64,000 nucleotides of DNA from Tribonema minus (lineage: Eukaryota; Sar; Xanthophyceae; Tribonematales; Tribonemataceae): assembly GCA_017506865.1 (NCBI GenBank), contig JAFCMP010000094.1, positions 1 through 64,000 of the forward strand, read 5' to 3'. Below the pieces are notes generated by a model, which saw nothing but the letters and a program-made list of their open reading frames with translations, was not told the DNA's origin and did no database searches. Position numbers and translations under genes: made by a program. Positions within the stretch are counted from its first letter, which is position 1. Each line of letters starts with the position of its first letter. Positions 57,401 through 64,000 of the stretch are shown here, piece after piece.

Positions 57401-57590
57401 CCTGATCTTCTCATTGTTCCTGCAGGTATACGGCCTGCCAACTCTGCTGTACATCAAGGATGGGCAGATCGTGTACAGAACAGAGGGGGCTATGCCAGCG
57501 GAAGCAATAGTTGAAGTTGCCAGCGTCAAGTTGCTGGGCGCACCAGAGCCAGACGACCCCTCTGATGGCTTATTCATCGAGACCAACTAG
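54408..57590 (+). CDS. Plastid-targeted thioredoxin
   Basis: Four exons: 54408-54676, 54961-54991, 56245-56334 and 57426-57590; 555 bases, 184 residues, phases closed. The N-terminus has a hydrophobic signal peptide (residues 6-22) and a likely cleavage just before Phe25 (TATVSSF), followed by a Ser/Arg/Ala-rich acid-poor stretch. This is the bipartite leader of secondary plastids, where an aromatic residue at the transit-peptide start directs stromal import. The thioredoxin fold follows: ILLDIFAVWCGPCVMLAPEL with redox-active Cys91 and Cys94, then VRVLKIDSDKE and the cis-Pro loop GLPTLLYIKDG. It should be a stromal dithiol-disulphide oxidoreductase. Splitting the active site onto a 31-base exon is notable. 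Sequence alone does not settle the m, f, x or y subtype. Intron 2 holds a terminal-inverted-repeat insertion. Confidence 0.93.
55342..56056. mobile_element. Insertion with terminal inverted repeats in a thioredoxin intron
   Basis: The left end reads AGGAAACGGATTATAATACC and the right end, reverse-complemented, AGGAAACGGATAATACCCCC; they match apart from a 3-base indel, and C runs follow. Inside both ends are repeated TGTATAAGACCCCCC or TGTATAGTACCCCCC units. The middle (about 55600-55860) carries a frame reading FGEQNAAIVLHDAADIRENH that looks protein-derived. No clear target-site duplication survives, so the superfamily is open. Confidence 0.65.
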
Positions 57591-58696
57591 ACCTACCTTA
57601 CCAACTGCCAACCTGACTGTTGGGGGGTAGCGGGAGCTTGAACACAGCCGTGGGATGTGTCACAACAGCATTTTTCTGACCCTAGGGTTAGGGTTTGTCC
57701 TCAGACCAAGCTTCCCAGTACTTCCGAAGCACCTGGTATTTTCATGTTCTTCTGAAGTATTGGGCAGTGGTGAGCTCGAGTACTGGGCAGATAGTGCGTC
57801 GTTGCATGCAATGGCAGACAATGGCAGGGGTAAGCACTGAGCTTCATGTGCACACACCACTTTAGAGCCGGACCGCTGTCAAGACCACCGCTGCGGGATA
57901 TGATTGTCAAGAATCGAAAGCGTGTGTGGCAGGCGCCGTGACACTTTCAGGGTATGAACACTAATTATTTACTTGTGCTGGCTGTTGCCGCTTTCGCCAT
58001 TTGAGCAGTGCTGCCTGCGTCTGCTGAGCTACCTGCATAATTGAAGTATTTTGTTGTATGGCACTTGCTGCAGAAGTCATGGCGATATATCCTGCTGAGC
58101 AGTTGCTGCTTTGCGCAAGGTCGGTGCAATACGCCAGCCCTAGTAATACTTCAAGTCTGTTAGTTGAGAGTGAGATGTGCTGCACTTGGGAGGCAGGTAC
58201 TAGACGGCGACACAACACAGCTTAAACACATGCAAATGCGCTGCCACAAAAGCACTCACATCACATCTGCAATGCTGGAGCATGCAAATAATGGGACAGC
58301 TTGTGGCATGCCTTGATTCAAGCAGTGAAGAAGCGACAGATCTGCACTCTGTGTGACATGCCTCCGCTAGCAAAAATGACAAGGTGAGATTGCCTCATGT
58401 GGGAAGAATGGCAAAACGATGGCCTTGTATTCTGCTGGCATCACCCCATAAGCAAATTCACTGTCCCTTGAGTGACATGTTCTTAATTGCGACGTAAGCG
58501 TCGGTGCTACCTACCCTAGTGGTAGAGTTTGATCACTTGCTGTCCAGTGCTGTTAGTGGCATGTGTAAGCTGGTGGTGTTGGAGTCAAGCGTGACTTGCA
58601 GCCTTGAGCACCCGTTCCACGGCTGTCGGTGGCCCATGACATCCACCTGTACATGCGTGAAGGGCAGCATTGGCCGCAGCAACAGAGCAGCACAAA
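57591..58696. other. Spacer with a candidate minus-strand terminal exon
   Basis: The only supported content is a minus-strand candidate exon at 57961-58038. After an ATGCAG acceptor it reads VAQQTQAALLKWRKRQQPAQ then VNN and TAG. It is in phase 0 and could be the last exon of the gene whose upstream exon is 59101-59362, skipping the two exons at 58697-58963. The rest shows a TTAGGG tract near 57683 and nothing else I can support. Confidence 0.35.
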
Positions 58697-59362
58697 TCAG
58701 AGACATGCATTGAAGTTGGCCAAATTTTGCATGAATGAAGGCCTGCCACTGCTCGTGTACTTGTAAAAAAACACTGCCGCCACAAAGCACTGAGACCTTA
58801 TTTTCTCCAAGGTGTTTGCAGCCAGAAACTGCCTGCAGCTGAGCATGTTGGAAGGTGGAGCACCTGAGGGAATTGGTGGGGTAGAAAGAAGAGCATAGCC
58901 AGCATGAATTGCACTTGTCGCCAGCATGCAACACTTCCACATATGGTCTGGGCATGAGAAGGTCTGAGCAACGGCGGCATCATGTAGAGTGCTTACCGTA
59001 ACCCTAACCCTAACCCGACCCAGAAACACAACAGATTCAAAGCACGCGACAGTTCAAGCTGTAGATGCATGTGCATCATCACCAGTGTATCCATACACAC
59101 CTGCTGCAGTACAAGCGTAAAGCTGCACAGCGGCGGAGCTTCGTGCTGTTGCGTGTACTCTTGAAGTGTCTGCTCCAGTGGTGGACGACGCTCCTGTCGC
59201 CGGAGCACTTCAAGTTCGTCTGCTGAATGCACAGGTGCCACAGGTGTCGGGGCAACATTGCCCGCAGCCGCAACCAATGTATGTGCAGCGGCGGTAGTTG
59301 TAAGCAGGTTCGCTGGAATGGACACCATAGTGCGCGTGCCGTACGCACGACACAGCCAGCGC
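58697..59362 (-). CDS. Unrecognised gene, 3' exons
   Basis: Minus-strand exons 59101-59362, 58797-58963 and 58697-58742 join in phase (GTGTGT and GTCTCA donors) and end in TGA. The first has an Ala/Thr-rich start (MVSIPANLLTTTAAAHTLVA) and a helical stretch, ELEVLRRQERRPPLEQTLQE. The next reads TFSCPDHMWKCCMLATSAIH. A competing model joins the first exon directly to the VAQQTQAALLKWRK exon near 58038. The upstream part of the gene is unresolved; a candidate exon lies near 60435-60500. No family recognised. Confidence 0.35.
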
Positions 59363-59840
59363 CTGCGCATCATCACAATGAACACAAGATGATTGATGTT
59401 GGCTCTTGAGTACTTGTGATGAAGCTCTTCTTCAAGTGCAGTTCAAAATAGAGGATGATGGGACGGTAAGCAGGGTTGCGTTGCTGGGATGGAGAGCATG
59501 GTGCGCACACTGTACGCACAGCTGGACACATCACCAATGGCAAAAACATCAGGCGTGTTGGTTCGCAAGGGCTTGTGGTGAAGTTCTGCTTCAAGTGCAG
59601 TTGCCAGATTAGAGGATGATGGGACGGTAGAACTTACAAGTGTGTAGTTGGGTACGTAGGTAGCACGTTACGGCCAGCGCCTGCACACATTACCAATGGC
59701 GAATCATCATGCATGTTGCTTCACGCGAGCTTGTGTGGATGATGTAAATGAATGAGATTCTGCTTTGAGTGCAGTCCAAGAAACCCAGTCTCAACCCTAA
59801 TCCTAGAGGATGATGGGACGGTAGAACAAGTGTGCATTTA
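59300..59840 (-). repeat. Three copies of an acceptor region, period about 160-200
   Basis: Units share ACGCACGACACAGCCAGCGC-like sequence (acceptor and exon start on the minus strand), TTCAAGTGCAGTT and GAGGATGATGGGACGGTA. The last motif occurs at about 59452, 59614 and 59808. Exon-start copies upstream of the 59101-59362 exon lie at about 59486-59525 and 59670-59690. Confidence 0.88.
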
Positions 59841-60199
59841 TGCAGAAAGGTATGCTGTTAGGATTGGGGTTAGGGTTGGCGCATGCAGTCGCACAGCTAC
59901 CTGATGGAAACAGCCATTGCGTTCACATTGCGCTTACATGATGAATGGCAGCAAGTCTTGTGAGATCAGCTTCAGCACAAGCACTGCAACTTGTCCCTGA
60001 GTGTAAAGAACACGGAAAGACCTGCGAAGCGTTTGCAGAAAACCGGCTGGAGCTTGGGTAGACTTCTTGAAAGTGTCATTTTGCCATGCAACAAATCCTG
60101 CACCTCACGTAGAAACCTATCAGAGATAGCTTGGGTAGGCGGGATTCATCTGCTACAACCACCTTCTTTAGAGCATATGGCAGTTGCATGCTCGTTGCC

Positions 60200-61081
60200 A
60201 TTGCACGCTTGACGGTTGCAGCAGTTACACGTGCCAGTGAACAGACTATCATGTAATCATTTCTAGCCGCACACGACTGGCGTCGGTCTCCTGTTGACAG
60301 CTACCTCTGGCGGTTTACAACAACAGGCCAGGGAGAACAACAGGCTAGGGAGAAGGAGCTCGCTAAGTTGCATCACCTTTCAGATGCTGATTCCCCCCGG
60401 CTGTCATTCATGGCACCACCTGCCAACCACAAGTCACAGTGAGTGATGACAGTGTTGCTGCTGCCTCCGCCGCCGCTGCTGCCATCTGCTGCCTCAGCTG
60501 AAATGAGAACAGCACGACAACATGACATTTCAGACAAGATGAATTGCAATTTGAATTCTCTCAGCAGACAACAAGGCCAGCAGGATTCTGCTTTGGCAAG
60601 TCATACAGCACATTGTACAGGCTTGAGAGACAAGCAGAATGGCTTGCATCTTCGCAAAGCAGGTACAACAACTGGGAAGTACAACCGTCACTCTGCTGCT
60701 AATCAGGTTTAAGCTACAGTAGGCAAGGGGTTAAGGTTAGCCTAGGCGGTGCGCAACCGTGCCATTTTCAATTGGGTTACGGATTACATTTGGATTAAGG
60801 ATCAGTAGTACAGCAGAGCATCAGGTCACTGCTCTCAAATGAAACTATGGCACCCAGCACCATCAGTTGCATCAAGAGATTGGCTGCCATCGTTCACATT
60901 TTGCTATTTGCGTGTGACTGAATGACACCCTGACGTTTGAGGTGGGGGGGCAGCAGGCAATCAGAGGTGCATCGCAGAGCTGCCGTTTTTGCTTGCCAGT
61001 AGGACAGTAATGAACCATTGATGCCGGTCTTAAAGTTGTGAATGCACCGGATACGATTGCGGCAATTGGCGGGGCCTACGT
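60200..61081. other. Spacer with one weak candidate exon
   Basis: On the minus strand, about 60435-60500 follows a CTCATTTCAG acceptor and reads either LRQQMAAAAAEAAATLSS or, in another frame, AEAADGSSGGGGSSNTV. The GCAGCAGCGGCGG composition makes both frames open, so coding status is unclear. I see nothing else supportable here. Confidence 0.3.
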
Positions 61082-61089
61082 AGTATACT

Positions 61090-62152
61090 TAGGGTCGGCA
61101 AGTCCGTATTCCGTAGATACACCGTATATCCGTATATACACGTTTATATACCCGTATCTCCACATTTGGCCTGCGAAATCCGTATAAATCCGTATTTTGG
61201 GGGATATCAGCCTTAATGCATGTTGCGATGGGCACTACTGGTCATCCTGTCTCTGCTTGAGCTAACGAGGCTGCATACTGCAGCAGACACCTCCTCCAGC
61301 GAGGTTTGAACCTCTCGGCTCATTAGTTTCTTCTCTCTTGAAGTTGCGTGTGCTCGCTCGCTGGGTGGTGTCGTGTGTGGACACACACACGTTTACGCAA
61401 CTGGACATCATTGAAATACTGCGCCTCGCAGCATGGCGGCTGGCGCTACCAGTGTAGTAGCAGCCGCAGGGCTGGGCCGGCGCCTGGCGCATGCAGCTAC
61501 CAGAAGGAAGGTGGAGGGATGTGTGTGCTGTTAGCACGCGCTCCTGTGGTGTGGCGGCGACGATATGACGCGAGGTGCATAGCTAGCGTGATATGACGCG
61601 AGTTGTATAGCTAGCGTGACCAGCCACGTAGACCGGACAGTAGTTGCTCGGGTGTTTGCGAGTCGGCTGTGGCGAATCAACAAAGATCACGCGGTCACGC
61701 TTGCTGATGATGTAGTCGACCTCACTATTTCCCATTGCCTCACTATATGTATTTTCAAATGACCTAGTTGCTGGGAAAGGGAAACCAGCGTATGGGTGGC
61801 GTCTTTGAGAGTTCAGTCCACATCTGCTTGAGTTGTTTGACAGGGCATGTGCGGGTCTTGGGGGGGGGGGGCTTCAAGGGGGGGGGGGGGGGGGGGCATT
61901 GGGCATGTGCTGATCAAACACGTCAACAACATCAGAAATTCAGAATTTCAATATCTTTCTGCCTATATGGTCATCCTATATTGCATCCAAATCACCCTTG
62001 ATTTTTCAACTTGAAGTTATGCCGGGAAGTGCCTGTTCCATCGATTTGGGTTTGTCAGATACGGATTTCATATACGTATATACGGAAAATACGCAGAAAT
62101 ACGTATTTCTACCCGTATATGAAATCTCAATATACGGTTTTTGCCAACCCTC
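61090..62152. mobile_element. hAT-like element, older copy
   Basis: The left end (TAGGGTCGGCAAGTCCGTAT) and the right end reverse-complemented (GAGGGTTGGCAAAAACCGTA) share AGGGT-x-GGCAA and a CCGTAT block. The flanking 8-mers AGTATACT (61082-61089) and AGTGTACT (62153-62160) differ at one base. GGGTTGGCAA-type ends with 8-base duplications are typical of hAT elements. Subterminal CCGTAT/ATACGG repeats crowd both ends (61105-61200 and 62055-62145). The 1063-base interior has long G runs near 61860-61897 and no transposase frame, so it is non-autonomous and decayed. Confidence 0.8.
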
Positions 62153-62310
62153 AGTGTACTGTCGTCTTTTGTGTCGTGTGTGCGGTGCTGCGCAAGTGGG
62201 TTAGGATTAGGGTTAAGATCAGGGTTACAATCAGGGTCAGAGTTAGGATCAATGTTAGGGTTATTGAAGACACTATCACGCAGCTCTGAGCAAACAGGCA
62301 TGACTGACCT

Positions 62311-62515
62311 TCAGGCTCGCCATACTGCCACAGCACCGTCACAGCTAGCGCCATGCAACGGCCGCCGTTGCCATCCAATGGGGTAGACTTGACCAGTGAC
62401 CAGCTTACTTCCGTCACAGCGAGCACTGACACTGGCGAGAATGAGACAGAGTGTCTGTGCGCGCCTAGGGACAGAGCGCCCAACTGCCCTCTGAAAGGCA
62501 CCAGAGGCATCCCTG
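62311..62515 (-). other. Candidate exon of an unrecognised minus-strand gene
   Basis: Between a CTGCAG acceptor (near 62515) and a good GTCAGT donor (near 62311), one frame reads MPLVPFRGQLGALSLGAHRH, then SVSFSPVSVLAVTEVSWSLV, and ends VLWQYGEPEG. Both ends are in phase 1. A further candidate lies upstream near 62700-62775 (frame DQEHSQLPQDIPSSPQGG). The gene, if real, is incomplete and I cannot name it. Confidence 0.3.
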
Positions 62516-62849
62516 CAGAGCATCAATACAAAGAAGGAAACAGGACTCTAAATTATGACTGTGAAATATTTATCAACAAATGCAATACGTACGCTTGCAG
62601 ATGCTGGCTAATGACTGTTGAGGTGGGATGGTACGCCCCACACCATACTAGGAAGCGCCACATTGCACTGATGAAAAGATGATTACACGCTGTGATCTGG
62701 GCTGTCGTATTGGTCCTCCTTGTGGACTGGAGGGGATGTCTTGTGGCAGTTGGGAATGTTCTTGGTCCGCTCTCCTGAGGACAGGGGTTTAGGGGGTATG
62801 TATGTGTGTTGAACCTACAACTTTGGCAATAACTTCTGAGCACATGTCA

Positions 62850-64000
62850 GACAGTGGCTCACAGCGGAGTAGCAGCCGATATATTCACAGTCGTGTGCAT
62901 GCAACCGTGCTAGCAAGACAGTGAAATTCAGCCGCTTTCAACGCCTCCACAGATGTGCTTTGACTTCTACTGCTGCAAAATGGACATGTAGCACAGTAAA
63001 CTATGTAAAAACAACAGGGCTTCAGACCAAATCCTTCTTGCTGGACTGTGGGGATTGCTGACGTGCAGTGGGAAATTGGGAGGTATGTATCTATGCTATG
63101 TCAGCCACGCCCCTGTGAGTGCGTGACAGACGACGGCTACAACGTTTAAGCATTCACTGTGTCCGTGGCCGTGATGAGCGTGCAAGTAATGACTAATGAG
63201 CACTACACACGATGCAATTGCCTGCTGTAGGTGCGGTACCGTATACAGCTATAGAATACTTTATACAGCACTACACGACACTTGCCTGCTGCATCCGCTG
63301 TGTCAGATGCCGTGCGCTTGGCCACACAGGCGACACCTACTGTCTTGAGTACACTCCCAGGTGCCAGCCTGACAAGATTGGGCAGACACATGGAGCATTG
63401 ATGACAGCGTCAAACAAGTGCTGGTTGATTGCATGATGATGATGAGTGATGCAGCCATGGCATGACACAATTCCGCAGTGTGCATCATGGTCTGCTCCAA
63501 GTGCACTAGGAAGTATTTTGCCACAGGATGATCTGCCCAACATTACCTAAGGCATGGGCACATAATTGCGCCGTGTGTACATCTATGAGTTCATGAAAAT
63601 GATCGGTGGTGTCAATACACTGTTGTGTGCGAATGCGACATGGCTCTGGTCACGTGGTTTTGATTATCTTTGCGTTGCTCAGTAAGTTCAGCACAATACT
63701 TCGGACGCACTCACAAATCCATCATATGTGAAATGCGCAGCGTCTCAACCAGCAACAGTACTGACCGTGACCAAGCACATATATTCAACTACTTCGAAGG
63801 ACTTGAAGTACTCAAATGCCAGAATCTGGCCATTATGAAGGGCCAAGCAGTTCCTCGAAAGGAGGCGCAGTTGCACTTTTCGCGGTATGAGTTTGCTTTC
63901 CCCTGTCTGAAATTGTCGCTGCCAACGTATGCATGCTGCGCCATAGGGCACTGCTATGTATGCGTATACGGCACTAGAAGAGTTTGGTATGCACAAATTC
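62850..64000. other. Right-hand spacer
   Basis: No supported gene. Short frames on both strands (for example at 63212-63436 on plus and 63745-63996 on minus) lack motifs and splice support. The window ends here, so a gene continuing to the right cannot be excluded. Confidence 0.4.

Noticed and set aside
61348-61596. Plus-strand frame of 82 codons in the 61 kb element
   Set aside because: It is short, has no transposase features and sits inside a decayed non-autonomous element.

Overview
The window looks like one end of a nuclear chromosome from a eukaryotic alga, most likely an ochrophyte (photosynthetic stramenopile). It opens with about 560 bases of CCCTAA telomere repeat. All genes are split by many GT-AG introns, plus a few GC-AG ones. 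One gene encodes a thioredoxin whose leader has the signal-peptide-then-Phe layout of secondary-plastid targeting. Calling it an ochrophyte is an inference from that leader and the TTAGGG telomere. A haptophyte or another alga with a secondary plastid is not excluded.

Layout. 1-2219: telomere and subtelomere. 2220-21170 (minus): a 19-exon gene for a vigilin/Scp160-like protein of about 1704 residues, with an N-terminal coiled coil, about 14 KH modules and an Ala-rich tail. 21.2-23.3 kb: plus-strand decayed pieces resembling Fanzor/TnpB-type proteins. 24002-25609 (plus): an unrecognised three-exon gene. 25.9-27.0 kb: a retroelement-like remnant ending in an inverted duplication. 28255-31960 (minus): a Mn-type cation diffusion facilitator, divergent from 32375-40337 (plus): a membrane-anchored tyrosinase-like binuclear copper protein. 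41882-44812 (minus): a small YCII-domain protein whose intron holds a clean hAT MITE. 45474-53931 (minus): a very long Sfi1-like centrin-binding-repeat protein with Gln-rich C-terminal exons, divergent from 54408-57590 (plus): the plastid thioredoxin, with a terminal-inverted-repeat insertion in an intron. 57.9-59.4 kb (minus): exons of an unrecognised gene. 61090-62152: a second hAT-like element. The rest is spacer with a few candidate exons.

Exon models were built by hand from splice consensus, reading phase and family motifs. For the KH, CDF, tyrosinase, YCII and thioredoxin genes the phases close and the summed lengths are multiples of three from start to stop codon. The internal exon chain of the Sfi1-like gene closes too, but its 5' end is missing.

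The most unusual feature is how the introns are built. Next to many splice junctions, the neighbouring intron holds one to nine further copies, in the same orientation and decayed to different degrees, of the junction itself: the last or first 20-80 bases of the exon plus the splice site. I see this in every large gene here, at both donors and acceptors. Introns also carry short degenerate TTAGGG tracts, which I did not notice in exons. Together these suggest introns that grow by repeated local duplication across exon edges and by telomere-like insertions.
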